Below, one piece after another: positions 41,849 through 51,164 of a stretch of 64,000 bases of DNA. Position 1 is the first letter of the stretch; the number at the start of each line of letters is the position of its first letter. A program made the translations under genes and the position numbers. The notes below the pieces were generated by a model. It saw nothing but the letters and a program-made list of their open reading frames with translations, was not told the DNA's origin and made no database searches. The stretch is from an uncultured Acetatifactor sp. (lineage in GTDB: Bacteria > Bacillota > Clostridia > Lachnospirales > Lachnospiraceae): positions 1 to 64,000 of the forward strand of contig CAJUNZ010000001.1 of assembly GCA_910587755.1 (NCBI GenBank), in the 5' to 3' direction.

Positions 41849-43138
41849 TTAATCGTTCTGAGTCACCACTTCCCCATGGCCCAGATTATAAGTAATTTCA
41901 CCCTCCAGTTCCACCTTCAGAACCGTTGTCAGGGGATGAAGCTGCATTTTGTCCGCCCGGATCCAGAGCGTGCCCGGAATACCGCTCCAGGGCAGAGAAC
42001 CCGTATAATCAAAGTCAAGCTCCTCACCTGTGTGGAGTACGCTCACCTTCTTTACCCTGGTCTTCACGCCCTTCACACAGATAAACTCTGCCGGCTTATC
42101 GTACACAAAAAGGTAAATGGTCGTCTTATCCTTTGACAGGGTGCTGCCTCCCAGGTACTGGCTGTAGTCAAGCCCTCTTCCCGTGCCAAAAACCGCCTCC
42201 TCATGGTCATGGATAAAGGTTCCCAGATCCTCCAGCACTTTCACCTGTCTCTCGTCCAGAGTGCCGTCCTCCTTGGGACCCACATCCAGGAGCATCCTGC
42301 CCCCCAGTGTAATACAGTCGCAGAACATGCGCACCACCTGGCGGCTGGTCTTGTAGTGATTATCCTGTACCCTGTATCCCCAGGAACTGTTGATGGTGGT
42401 GCAGAATTCCCACTCTCCTTTGGGGCCGTGAAGGGGAATCCCCTGCTCGGGCGTCTCATAATCCCCATAGCCCTGAAGTCTGGAGTTCACCAGAATATTG
42501 GGGTTAAGACTCTGAAGGTACTCTTTGAACTCTTTGGCTTTCCACTGTTTGGCGCTGCGCTCCCAGTCCCCGTCAAACCACAGCAGATCCACCGTGCCGT
42601 AATTGGTCAGAAGCTCCTTAAGCTGATTGTTGTTGAACTCCAGAAATTCCTGCCATTTCTCCGGATCTTCCGGGCCTCCCGCCGGGGTGGCAAACACGTC
42701 CTTGAGATGATTCTGAGGATCGGACCCTTCCGGATACACTGTCCTGTAGCGGGGATCGGACCAGTCAATCAGTGAATAGTACAGGCCCACCTTCATGCCT
42801 GCCTCCCGCACCGCCTGGGTGTACTCCTTGATCAGGTCCCGGCCCGCAGGAGTCTTCTTCACCACGCTGAGATCCGAATATTTGGTGTCAAACAAAGCTA
42901 CGCCGTCATGATGTTTTGAAGTCAACACCACATACTGTGCCCCTGCGCGCTTAAACAGATCAGCCCATGCTTTTGCGTCAAACTTTGAAGCCGTAAAGCC
43001 CTCACACTGCTTCATATAGTCCTCATATGAGATGGCTCCATTGTGGAAGGACCAGGATTCAGACACATTCCCAAGTGAATAGATTCCATAGTGAATGAAA
43101 ATCCCCAGCTTGGCCTCCTTAAACCATTCCTGCATCAT
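41849..43138 (-). CDS. Alpha-L-fucosidase, GH29 (A-like)
   Basis: 429 aa, no signal peptide, so cytoplasmic. The N terminus KLGIFIHYGIYSLGNVSESW and TSKHHDGVALFDTKYSDLSV are GH29 hallmarks. The nucleophile Asp is in VDLLWFDGDWERSAK, and NSRLQGYGDYETPEQ and SSWGYRVQDNHYKTSRQ follow in the order of subfamily A. The C-terminal beta domain is short. It is a single gene ahead of the transport operon, reading the same way. A second, different GH29 is at 47053-48414, so two linkage types are likely served. Confidence 0.93.
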   Translation of the reverse strand: MMQEWFKEAKLGIFIHYGIYSLGNVSESWSFHNGAISYEDYMKQCEGFTASKFDAKAWADLFKRAGAQYVVLTSKHHDGVALFDTKYSDLSVVKKTPAGRDLIKEYTQAVREAGMKVGLYYSLIDWSDPRYRTVYPEGSDPQNHLKDVFATPAGGPEDPEKWQEFLEFNNNQLKELLTNYGTVDLLWFDGDWERSAKQWKAKEFKEYLQSLNPNILVNSRLQGYGDYETPEQGIPLHGPKGEWEFCTTINSSWGYRVQDNHYKTSRQVVRMFCDCITLGGRMLLDVGPKEDGTLDERQVKVLEDLGTFIHDHEEAVFGTGRGLDYSQYLGGSTLSKDKTTIYLFVYDKPAEFICVKGVKTRVKKVSVLHTGEELDFDYTGSLPWSGIPGTLWIRADKMQLHPLTTVLKVELEGEITYNLGHGEVVTQND

Positions 43139-43615
43139 AATTATTAATCTCCTTTCTTGATGCCAGATAACTTAAGCTCCAAGTATCATAACACAAAAAT
43201 TATATATAATCCATATGTATTTTCTTTTTTTCTCAAATTCCTTTGTGTAATATTTCCAAGTTTTTTGCCGTTTTTTTGTTAATTCTTTCCCTCATGAAAA
43301 TTCCCGGCATATTCACATTTTTTCTGAGGTTATTATCCTAAAGAATAAACATATTTTTACTATAGTATTATATATTCTACACTCTAAAGTTGGTTATCTT
43401 TACTATGGCATATTATATTTTATTCTATAGTTTTTATCTCTCCTTTGGAACCTGTTACAATGAAATCCATGGGAAATTCAGGATGCATTTTTCTTCTTTC
43501 AGTAGTATACTTATCTGCACAGAGCACTCTGTATCAATCCGGCAGAGAAGGTTCCTTCTTCTGCCGGTGTGTATAAAACAGCACGGTACAGTCCGTGCGG
43601 AAAAGGAGAAAGCAG
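43139..43615 (+). promoter_or_regulatory. Divergent intergenic region: extended -10 promoter and leader hairpin for the GH3 gene
   Basis: This 477-bp AT-rich gap separates the fucosidase gene (minus) from GH3 (plus). TGTTACAAT at 43453-43461 is an extended -10 element reading toward GH3. A strong hairpin lies in the leader: CCGGCAGAGAAGG (43539-43551) with CCTTCTTCTGCCGG (43554-43567), one bulge. It has no T tract. A/T runs at 43200-43420 could hold promoters on both strands, including TTGGTT with TATATT 18 bp later (43390-43419). No gene is seen. Confidence 0.5.
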
Positions 43616-45769
43616 ATGGACATAGCCAAAAATCAGGAGAAAACCCGGCAGTACAGAACCCGCGCCAGGGCTCTGGTGGCACAGATGACCCTGGAGGAGA
43701 AAGTGGAACAGACCGTCAACGACACCCCGGCGGTAGAGCGTCTGGGGCTGAAAGCCTACAACTGGTGGAATGAAGCCCTCCACGGGGTGGCCAGAGCGGG
43801 GGTGGCCACCGTGTTCCCCCAGGCCATCGGTCTGGCGGCAACTTTTGACGAGGACTTTATCGAACAGGTGGCGGACGCCGTCTCCACGGAGGGACGGGCC
43901 AAATTCAACCTGCACCAGGCCAAAGGGGATCGGGGCATCTACAAGGGCCTCACATTCTGGTCCCCCAATGTGAACATATTCCGGGATCCCCGTTGGGGCA
44001 GGGGCCATGAGACTTTCGGGGAGGATCCTTACCTGACCTCCCGCATGGGGGTGGGCTTTGTAAAGGGAATCCAGGGCCATGACGAGAATTATCTGAAAGC
44101 CGCCGCCTGCGCCAAGCACATTGCCGTCCACAGCGGACCTGAGGGCATCCGGCACAGTTTTGACGCGGTGGTGGGAAAACAGGATCTCTATGAGACCTAC
44201 CTGCCTGCCTTCCAGGCCTGTGTGCAGGAGGGACATGTGGAAGCGGTTATGGGGGCCTACAACTGTATCAATGGAGTGCCCTGCTGCGGGAATTCCATGC
44301 TTCTGCAGGATATTCTGCGGGGAGAGTGGGGATTTGAGGGACATGTGGTCAGCGACTGCGGGGCCATTGAAGATTTTCACGCGGGACACCATCTCACGGA
44401 CACTCCCATGGAATCCGCCGCCATGGCCATGAACAATGGATGCGACTTAAACTGCGGGCACATGTACCACTTCCTGAAGCAGGCGGTAAAGGAGGGCCTG
44501 GTGGACGAAAACCGCCTGGACGAAGCTCTGGTAAATCTGTTCACAGCCCGGATGAAGCTGGGCGTGCTGGACAGGGAGGAAGAGAATCCTTATGACAAAA
44601 TCCCTTACAGTGCGGTGGACAGCAGTTCCATGCAGGCTCTGAACAGGGAGGCTGCCGCCAGAAGCATGGTACTGCTGAAAAATGAAGGGGGCCTGCTGCC
44701 TCTGGACAAGTCCTCCCTGAAGACGGTGGGAGTCATCGGACCAAATGCCAACAGCCGCAAGGCCCTGGTGGGCAATTATGAGGGAACTGCCTCCCGGTAC
44801 TGGACCATCTCAGAAGGAATCCAGGAGTATCTGGGGGAGGAAGTGAGAGTCATGTTCTCCGAGGGCTGTCACCTGTACCGGGACAGAGTGGAGACCATAG
44901 GGGACAGAAACGACCGCATGGCCGAGGTAAAGGGCGTGTGCGACTGCAGCGACCTGGTGGTGGTATGTCTGGGTCTGGACGCCGGGCTGGAGGGCGAGCA
45001 GGGGGACGCCAACAACGAGTACGGAAGCGGGGACAAGCCGGATCTGGGGCTTCCGGGACTGCAGCAGGAAGTGCTGAAAGCCGTGGTGGACAGCAAAAAA
45101 CCCGTGGTCCTGGTGCTTCTCTCCGGCAGCGCCCTTGGGGTGGACTGGGCTCAGGACCACGTGCCTGCCATTATCCAGGGATGGTATCCCGGAGCCCAGG
45201 GAGGAATGGCTCTGGCGGAGCTTCTCTTTGGGGATCGCTGCCCTGAGGGAAAACTTCCTGTCACCTTCTACCATGCAGACCATGTGCTGCCGGATTTCAC
45301 CGACTACAGCATGAAGGAAAGAACCTACCGCTATATGACCGGGGAAGCTCTCTATCCCTTTGGGTATGGCCTCTCCTACACCACCTTTGCCTACAAAAAG
45401 GCCACTGCGGACAAAGATCAGGTGACGGAAGAGGGTGTCACCATCAGAGTTTCCGTGAAAAATACCGGAGCCAGGGCAGGGGCTGAGACCGTGCAGGCCT
45501 ATGTGAAAATCCACCGGGAAGGCACTCCCAATGCCCAGCTGAAGGGCATCTGCAAACTGCGGCTCTCCCCGGGGGAGGAGGGAGAGGCCCTGATCCACCT
45601 TCCCGCCCGGGCCTTCGGCCTTTACAGCCAGGAAGGAAAACTTCTGCTCCAAAAAGGAAGGGCAAGTGTCTCCATAGGAGGACAGGGGCCTGACCCCAGA
45701 AGCCGCCGCCTCACAGGTCAGGAAGTACAGCTGCTGGAATTTGAGATCCCTCAGGACATGACCCTGTGA
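43616..45769 (+). CDS. GH3 beta-glycosidase (beta-glucosidase/xylosidase-like)
   Basis: 717 aa, cytoplasmic. The N-terminal barrel has WWNEALHGVARAG, FSPN-type SPNVNIFRDPRWGRGHET, AACAKHIAVHSGPE and the nucleophile Asp in HVVSDCGAIEDFHAG. The alpha/beta sandwich has MVLLKNEGGLLPL and GLDAGLEGEQGDANNEY. A C-terminal fibronectin-III-like domain ends the protein. The pattern is the beta-glucosidase/beta-xylosidase branch, not NagZ. Start at MDIAKN with AAAGGAG upstream. It reads divergently from the island and is followed by a CBM9-like gene. Xylose on plant N-glycans is one possible substrate, a guess from context. Confidence 0.92.
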   Translation: MDIAKNQEKTRQYRTRARALVAQMTLEEKVEQTVNDTPAVERLGLKAYNWWNEALHGVARAGVATVFPQAIGLAATFDEDFIEQVADAVSTEGRAKFNLHQAKGDRGIYKGLTFWSPNVNIFRDPRWGRGHETFGEDPYLTSRMGVGFVKGIQGHDENYLKAAACAKHIAVHSGPEGIRHSFDAVVGKQDLYETYLPAFQACVQEGHVEAVMGAYNCINGVPCCGNSMLLQDILRGEWGFEGHVVSDCGAIEDFHAGHHLTDTPMESAAMAMNNGCDLNCGHMYHFLKQAVKEGLVDENRLDEALVNLFTARMKLGVLDREEENPYDKIPYSAVDSSSMQALNREAAARSMVLLKNEGGLLPLDKSSLKTVGVIGPNANSRKALVGNYEGTASRYWTISEGIQEYLGEEVRVMFSEGCHLYRDRVETIGDRNDRMAEVKGVCDCSDLVVVCLGLDAGLEGEQGDANNEYGSGDKPDLGLPGLQQEVLKAVVDSKKPVVLVLLSGSALGVDWAQDHVPAIIQGWYPGAQGGMALAELLFGDRCPEGKLPVTFYHADHVLPDFTDYSMKERTYRYMTGEALYPFGYGLSYTTFAYKKATADKDQVTEEGVTIRVSVKNTGARAGAETVQAYVKIHREGTPNAQLKGICKLRLSPGEEGEALIHLPARAFGLYSQEGKLLLQKGRASVSIGGQGPDPRSRRLTGQEVQLLEFEIPQDMTL

Positions 45770-45845
45770 AAAGAATTGCCCTGACAGCAGATTCCTTCCT
45801 TGTATTTTTTTCCGCCGAGGGTTATACTTAGAGACATAAAGACGG

Positions 45846-45878
45846 AAACTGCTCTGGGAGCACATCCCGGAGCAGTTT
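45846..45878. other. Intercistronic hairpin between GH3 and the CBM9-like gene
   Basis: AAACTGCTC and GAGCAGTTT (outer 9 bp), with inner GGGA/TCCC across one mismatch, form a stem around GCACA. No T tract follows on the plus strand. It may stabilise the GH3 message or partly terminate it. Confidence 0.6.
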
Positions 45879-45905
45879 CTCTACAGAAAGAGAGGTAACG
45901 TGAGC

Positions 45906-46967
45906 ATGAACTACCGCATTCCCATTCCGGCCGTGGACTTTCATCCCCCCATCTACGCCTGCCGGTTTAACGACAAGCCCTTCCAGCTGGACGGCAACCT
46001 GGACAAGGAATTCTGGAGGAACATCCCTTTCACGGACAATTTTGTGGATATCGAGGGCAGCATCCGACCTGTGCCCCGGTTCCGCACCCGGGCGAAAATG
46101 GCCTGGGATCACGAAAATCTGTACTTTGGCGCTCTGCTGGAGGGAGACGAGATCTGGGCCACTCTCACAGAACACGACAGCGTAATTTTCCAGGACAATG
46201 ACTTTGAGATCTTTGTGGATCCGGACTCTGACACCCAGGCTTACACAGAGTATGAGATGAACGCCCTGAACACCACCTGGGATCTGCTTCTGACCAAGGC
46301 TTACCGGGACAACGGAAAGCCTGTGAACGGCCTGGAGCTTAAAGGCCTGCGCTCCGCCGTGTACATTGACGGAAAACTCAACAAACCCGGCTCCCACAAC
46401 CACTCCTGGTCCGTGGAGATTGTGATTCCTTTTGCAGCCCTGTCCGAGTGCGCTGCAGAGAACCGCGCTCCTGTCTCAGGCGAATACTACCGTGTGAATT
46501 TCTCCAGGGTTCAGTGGAAGGTAGACATTAAAGAAGGCGCCTTCGCCAAGCGCCTGGACAAAGAGACAGGAAGACCCCTTCCGGAGGACAACTGGGTGTG
46601 GGCTCCCACAGGGGTAATCAACATTCACTATCCTGAACTGTGGGCTTTCCTCTTCTTCACCGACGAGCCCAGGAGCTCCAAAGATTTCAGCATTCCGGAG
46701 GATGAACTGCGCAAATGGGAACTGCGCAAGCTCTATTATGCACAGCAGGCCCACTGGGACGAGACGGGAAGCTATTCCGACAGCCTGGACGTGCTGAAGG
46801 AGACTTTGGCAAGACTCAGCCCCTGCGAGGCCAACAAAACGGTGCAGGAGCTTCCTTTCCAGCTTTCCACCACGCCCCACACCTTCGAGATCACCTGCCC
46901 TTCCCAGGACGGAGCAAGGACCCTGGCCATCTTCTCCGACGGAAAGACAACTTCTTTCTCCTCATAA
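45906..46967 (+). CDS. CBM9-like carbohydrate-binding protein
   Basis: 353 aa, no signal peptide. The N-terminal two thirds (about 10-225) follow the family 9-like pattern: DGNLDKEFWRNIPFTDNFVD, TRAKMAWDHENLYFGALLEG, DNDFEIFVDPDSDTQAYTEY and SVEIVIPFAAL. It ends with NYYRVNFSRVQWK-like and NWVWAPTGVINIHYPELW motifs, then a helical tail. Proteins of this type occur as stand-alone gene products in glycan loci; a catalytic role is not known. ATG at 45906 is preferred (GAGG ten bases upstream), but GTG at 45900 is also possible. Confidence 0.85.
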   Translation: MNYRIPIPAVDFHPPIYACRFNDKPFQLDGNLDKEFWRNIPFTDNFVDIEGSIRPVPRFRTRAKMAWDHENLYFGALLEGDEIWATLTEHDSVIFQDNDFEIFVDPDSDTQAYTEYEMNALNTTWDLLLTKAYRDNGKPVNGLELKGLRSAVYIDGKLNKPGSHNHSWSVEIVIPFAALSECAAENRAPVSGEYYRVNFSRVQWKVDIKEGAFAKRLDKETGRPLPEDNWVWAPTGVINIHYPELWAFLFFTDEPRSSKDFSIPEDELRKWELRKLYYAQQAHWDETGSYSDSLDVLKETLARLSPCEANKTVQELPFQLSTTPHTFEITCPSQDGARTLAIFSDGKTTSFSS

Positions 46968-46994
46968 AGCGGGAGTGATTTTCTTCATAACCAC

Positions 46995-47031
46995 AAAGAT
47001 GCACATACTCGAAAGAGCATGTGCATCTTTT
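46995..47031. terminator. Bidirectional terminator between converging genes
   Basis: AAAGATGCACATACTC and GAGCATGTGCATCTTT form a 16-bp stem with one mismatch and a GAAA tetraloop, flanked by T/A. It ends the GH3-CBM9 unit on the plus strand and the fucosidase run on the minus strand. Confidence 0.9.
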
Positions 47032-47052
47032 GTCATTGAAAACAGGTTATTT

Positions 47053-48414
47053 TTAGAATAAGTCTATGTTCTTTATAAACACTTCTCCTCTGGCGGCAGT
47101 CACCCGCACCACAATCTGCTCCACCTGATCCCCGGTGTCATCCAGAAGTCTGTTCTGCTCCGCAAAAGGATCTGTCAGAGCACAGATTTTCCGGTTTCCG
47201 ATGGTAGTCCCCTGGAACAGAGGATAATCCCCTCCGCCGGCATACTCAATCCGAAAGCTCTCCACTCTTTGTCCTTTGGAGATATCCTCCCTCAGCTCCA
47301 CATACTTTACCCTGGGAACCGGTTTGTCAAGAGTCACCAGATACACAGGCTGAGTGGGATACTTCCCGTCTATCTTCTCCACCTTTGCCTTCAGAGGTGT
47401 GCCAAATTCTTTGTCCAGCAGGGCTCGAAGTTCCTTGAGACGGGTTATATCCCGCTCATCCAGCAGGCCATCCCTGTTGGGAGGAATGTTCAGGTTCAGA
47501 CAGGCATTGCCGCCCACTGATCCCAGGTAGATCTGAAACAGCTTCTTCAAAGGTCTGGGCTCCTCCTGGCTGTGCCAGAACCACCCGGGACGAATGGAAG
47601 TATCCACCTCCGAAGGCAGGAAAGCAAGGCCTTTGGAATAGAGAATACTGCTCATACTGCCGATCAGACCGTCCGTGCATCCCATATACGACAGGGAGCC
47701 TTCTCCCGCAAGAGGGCCGGGCCCTGTCTGAATATCTGCCAGTTCATACAGTTCCCCAGGTACCACCGCCCACTCTGAGACACGGCTGCTGCCTGCCTCA
47801 TTGCCGCACCAGCGCACGTCCGGCCCTCCGAAAATCACCGCACCCGGCTGGTACTTTCGTATCATCTCAATATAACGGGGAAAGTCATATTCCTGCTTTT
47901 TCCCGTTGGGTCCTTCCCCACAGGCGCCGTCAAACCAGACACAGAAAAGATCTCCGTACTGGGTCAGCAGTTCTTCCAGCTGGTTACAATAGTAATCATT
48001 GTACTCCGGCGTTCCATAGAGTTCACTGTTTCTGTCCCAGGGGGAGAGATACACCCCAAAGCGAATTCCTTCCTCCCGGCAGGCGCTGGCCGCCTCGGCC
48101 ACCACATCCCTTTTGCAGGGAGCGTTTTTCACGCTGTGTTCTGTGTACTTGGAGGGCCAGAGACAGAAGCCGTCATGGTGCTTTGCCGTAAGCACCATGC
48201 CCTTGATTCCCGCTTCCCGCAAAACCCGTGCCCACTGGCGGCAGTCAAGTCCCTTTGGATCAAAAAGGCTCTCGGGCTCTTTTCCCGTTCCCCACTCCTG
48301 ATCGGTGAAGGTATTCATGCCAAAATGAATAAAGGCATAGAATCCTGTGTCGTACCACATGAGCTGCCGGGGGGATGGCGCCACCCCCGCAGCCTCTTTC
48401 AAAAAATCTATCAT
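47053..48414 (-). CDS. Alpha-L-fucosidase, GH29 (B-like, alpha-1,3/4 type)
   Basis: 453 aa, cytoplasmic. YAFIHFGMNTFTDQEWGTG, TAKHHDGFCLWPSKYTEHSV and the nucleophile in FCVWFDGACGEGPNGKKQEY follow the branch B pattern, which usually cleaves Lewis-type alpha-1,3/4-fucose. The C-terminal beta domain (about 350-453) is present. It is the last gene of the minus-strand run beginning at GH38 and lies 25 bases after transglutaminase-fold paralogue B. It differs strongly from the GH29 at 41849-43138. Confidence 0.92.
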   Translation of the reverse strand: MIDFLKEAAGVAPSPRQLMWYDTGFYAFIHFGMNTFTDQEWGTGKEPESLFDPKGLDCRQWARVLREAGIKGMVLTAKHHDGFCLWPSKYTEHSVKNAPCKRDVVAEAASACREEGIRFGVYLSPWDRNSELYGTPEYNDYYCNQLEELLTQYGDLFCVWFDGACGEGPNGKKQEYDFPRYIEMIRKYQPGAVIFGGPDVRWCGNEAGSSRVSEWAVVPGELYELADIQTGPGPLAGEGSLSYMGCTDGLIGSMSSILYSKGLAFLPSEVDTSIRPGWFWHSQEEPRPLKKLFQIYLGSVGGNACLNLNIPPNRDGLLDERDITRLKELRALLDKEFGTPLKAKVEKIDGKYPTQPVYLVTLDKPVPRVKYVELREDISKGQRVESFRIEYAGGGDYPLFQGTTIGNRKICALTDPFAEQNRLLDDTGDQVEQIVVRVTAARGEVFIKNIDLF

Positions 48415-48439
48415 AAATATCTCCTAAATTCCATTACTG

Positions 48440-51118
48440 TCACTGCAGAATTCTCCAGAGGATATCTGCAAGTCCCACGTTGTAGCCTGCATCGCTGTAG
48501 ACGCACTGGTTTCCGTTCTCCAGAACCACTGCCAGGGGCAGTTTGCCGGGTTTTCTTCCCACTTTTTCCGCCAAAGCCCGGTAGTTATCCCCAAAATCAT
48601 CCAGACAGCAGTGGATAGCGGGCAAAGCTTCCAGGGTCCTGTGGAGAGTGGGGTTTTCCAGATCCTCCGGCGACTTAAGCACCATGTAAATGGGCGCCTT
48701 CAGGGCAGCAAAATCCTCTTTCCGCTCAAACAGCTCATTCAAAATATGCTCTGTTGGTTCTCTGGTGACTTCCAGCCACAAAAACAGGGCTTTCTCCCCT
48801 GTGAGGGCAGAGATCCTATGGGACTTTCCGTCCATATCTCTCAGGTCAAAATCCTCCGTCTCCACCTTGGAGAGCAGGCCTTCCACAGCCACCTCCCTAA
48901 GAGAAATGGTCATGGTCTTCTGTTCTCCCTCTTTGAGGGCAAATACAGCCATATTGGCCAGCTGGTCGCCGTTTTTCTCCCTGTTCACCGTCAGAATCCG
49001 GTAGATGCCCGGCCGCAGAGCCAGGGTGAGCTCCCCGTTCTCAATGCGATCTGTCTCTCCCCACAGACCCAGACGATAGAACCCGTCCTCCTCAAAACGA
49101 TCCAGAGAGTAGTGTTCCCAGTCATTGAGTTTCAGCGTACCGTCCTCCCGCAGGGTCAGGCTGCAGGGCACTTCTCCGGCATCCCCCGGAGCTGTGAATC
49201 TGCCCTCACGGTAATACTCCACCCGGCCGTCAAGGCCGCTGAGCCTGGCAGGAATTCCCAGGCTGCGGTAAAGGTTCACGCAGAGCACTTCCTTGGAATG
49301 CCTGCTGCCCACACCGCCTTTCAGGCAACCTTCCCAGGAGGTGATCAGATTCTCGTACTCCTCCTCCGGCAGGGAGACCACCCAGCGGTCCACCAGCGCC
49401 GGAAGACAGGCGGGATCCCGTTCCACAGCCTCTCTGGTTCCCTGATCCAGGCAGGATCCCAGAGCCTCCCTGCAGGGCCTTAACATCTCATTGGACACCC
49501 TGGGACAGAGCAGATATCTGAAGAATACTTTCTCAGGCACCTTCCCCGCATAAGGCAGGGCGCTCCTGCAGCAGTCCAGAAGTACCTCCACCGGGGTATC
49601 CCAGCAGTCCTTCTCCCGCAGGACTTCCAACGCCTGAAGTTTCCAGAGATCTTTCTTCTCTGCTCTCCACTCCACCGGCAGAAGATCGCCGGGATCCCAC
49701 TCCAGGAACTTTACAATCTCACCCATATTGCTCCGGGCCTTGTTCAAAATAGCCTCCATCCGCTCCCTGTCCTGGCCGGAAAAGCGCTTCAACGCCTTCT
49801 CCGCCGTCTGGGCATCGTAGAAGTTTTCTATTTTCTTCTGGCGATATTCCGCCGCCTGGGCAAGGCGCCGGGCTCCCGTCTCCTGCTGTTTGGGGGTGAG
49901 CAGACCGTCGTGGATATAACAGGTCTTGGGGGCATGGAAGTCCAGCTGCCGCCAGCCCTCCCAGCACTGGGGCTGCTTCTTCAGCACCACTGTGCACACT
50001 GCCCCTTCCTCCTCCTGGCCCACTCCTGCCAGGGACACCAGATTTTCACCGTAGAGATCTCCTTTGCCGGCGCAGAGATACAGATCTCCGTACCCTGTCA
50101 TAAGCTCAGCCTGGCCGCATTGTTCTCCTTCTTCCCCTGTATGTATCAGGGCAACGCTTCCCAGTTCGCCGTGATTTGCCACCTTGAAATCCAGAACCGC
50201 TCCGGGGACAGGTCTGCCATCCTCATCCACAGCCTTCACCCACAGCTTTGTGGTATCCGCATAGCGGTCCAGATGATTCAGCACCACCGCCATACCCTTA
50301 GGCCCCACCTGGGCGTCCTCCGGCCTGTCCTTGCCGAACCACCTGGAGTGAAGCAGCATGGCCCGGGAGGCGGGCTCTATGAACCATCCCGTATCCAGAC
50401 GCTCATCGGGCTCACAGGCCCCCAGGAAATGCCACTCTCCGTCGCACCAGGCCTCCACCCAGGCGTGGTTATCGTCACAGTGAGTCCACAGAGGGGCATA
50501 GATCTGCCTGGCCGGAATCCCTATGCTGCGCAGAGCCGTAACTCCAAAGGTGGACTCTTCCCCACAGCGTCCCAGCACATTGTAAAACAGGGTCAGAGGC
50601 CCCTGGGTACGCCCGTCAGAGGCCCGGTAAGTGGCCTCCCTGGCGCACCAGTAGTTCACCTCCACCGCCGCCTCATACATGGTGCCCTTCTGCCGTCCTG
50701 CGGCTTCCAGAACTCTGTCGTGGAAAAACTTCCGCACGTCTGCGATATCCTCATTGTTCACCCTGTAATGAAGCACATAGTTGGCAAAAATCTTCTCCGG
50801 CACACGGCCTGCAAAATCCCCCTCATGCCACAGATACACCCCGTGCTCCGCGTAAGCCTTAAACAAACTGGCGGGATAGTCCAGAAGATCGCTGAAGGGC
50901 ATGGCGCTGTACAGAAAGGTCAGAGCCTGCGCCTGATCCTGGCCGCACTGTCCCAGGATCCCCAGGATTTCTTCCTTCTTCCCAAGGAGAAATTCTTTTC
51001 CCATACCGGGCGCAAGTCCGGCCTCCTGCTGCCCTGCAGCCTGGATTCTGTCCTCCAGCAGGGCCATCTGCCTGTCAAAAGCAGCTTTTATCTCAGAAAA
51101 ATACTCCGCAGAAAACAT
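48440..51118 (-). CDS. Large transglutaminase-fold protein (paralogue B), unknown activity
   Basis: 892 aa, cytoplasmic, aligning along its whole length with the protein at 24522-27236. Cys185 in LGRCGEESTFGVTALRS and His218 in CDDNHAWVEAWCDGEW are kept, and the third position again reads GACEP (Asp missing, Glu next to Cys). The segment PASRAMLLHSRWFGKDRP follows. A second, Cys-less core (SKEVLCVNLYRSLGIPARL) lies at about 615-650, and a thioredoxin-like tail without CxxC at about 765-890. Two copies in separate transcription units of one glycan island suggest a central role, perhaps on glycopeptides. Distinct substrates or partners for each copy cannot be told. Confidence 0.8.
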   Translation of the reverse strand: MFSAEYFSEIKAAFDRQMALLEDRIQAAGQQEAGLAPGMGKEFLLGKKEEILGILGQCGQDQAQALTFLYSAMPFSDLLDYPASLFKAYAEHGVYLWHEGDFAGRVPEKIFANYVLHYRVNNEDIADVRKFFHDRVLEAAGRQKGTMYEAAVEVNYWCAREATYRASDGRTQGPLTLFYNVLGRCGEESTFGVTALRSIGIPARQIYAPLWTHCDDNHAWVEAWCDGEWHFLGACEPDERLDTGWFIEPASRAMLLHSRWFGKDRPEDAQVGPKGMAVVLNHLDRYADTTKLWVKAVDEDGRPVPGAVLDFKVANHGELGSVALIHTGEEGEQCGQAELMTGYGDLYLCAGKGDLYGENLVSLAGVGQEEEGAVCTVVLKKQPQCWEGWRQLDFHAPKTCYIHDGLLTPKQQETGARRLAQAAEYRQKKIENFYDAQTAEKALKRFSGQDRERMEAILNKARSNMGEIVKFLEWDPGDLLPVEWRAEKKDLWKLQALEVLREKDCWDTPVEVLLDCCRSALPYAGKVPEKVFFRYLLCPRVSNEMLRPCREALGSCLDQGTREAVERDPACLPALVDRWVVSLPEEEYENLITSWEGCLKGGVGSRHSKEVLCVNLYRSLGIPARLSGLDGRVEYYREGRFTAPGDAGEVPCSLTLREDGTLKLNDWEHYSLDRFEEDGFYRLGLWGETDRIENGELTLALRPGIYRILTVNREKNGDQLANMAVFALKEGEQKTMTISLREVAVEGLLSKVETEDFDLRDMDGKSHRISALTGEKALFLWLEVTREPTEHILNELFERKEDFAALKAPIYMVLKSPEDLENPTLHRTLEALPAIHCCLDDFGDNYRALAEKVGRKPGKLPLAVVLENGNQCVYSDAGYNVGLADILWRILQ

Positions 51119-51164
51119 ATTGATTCAATCCTTCCCGCAGAAAAGAATAAGCTTCTCTCCTGCC

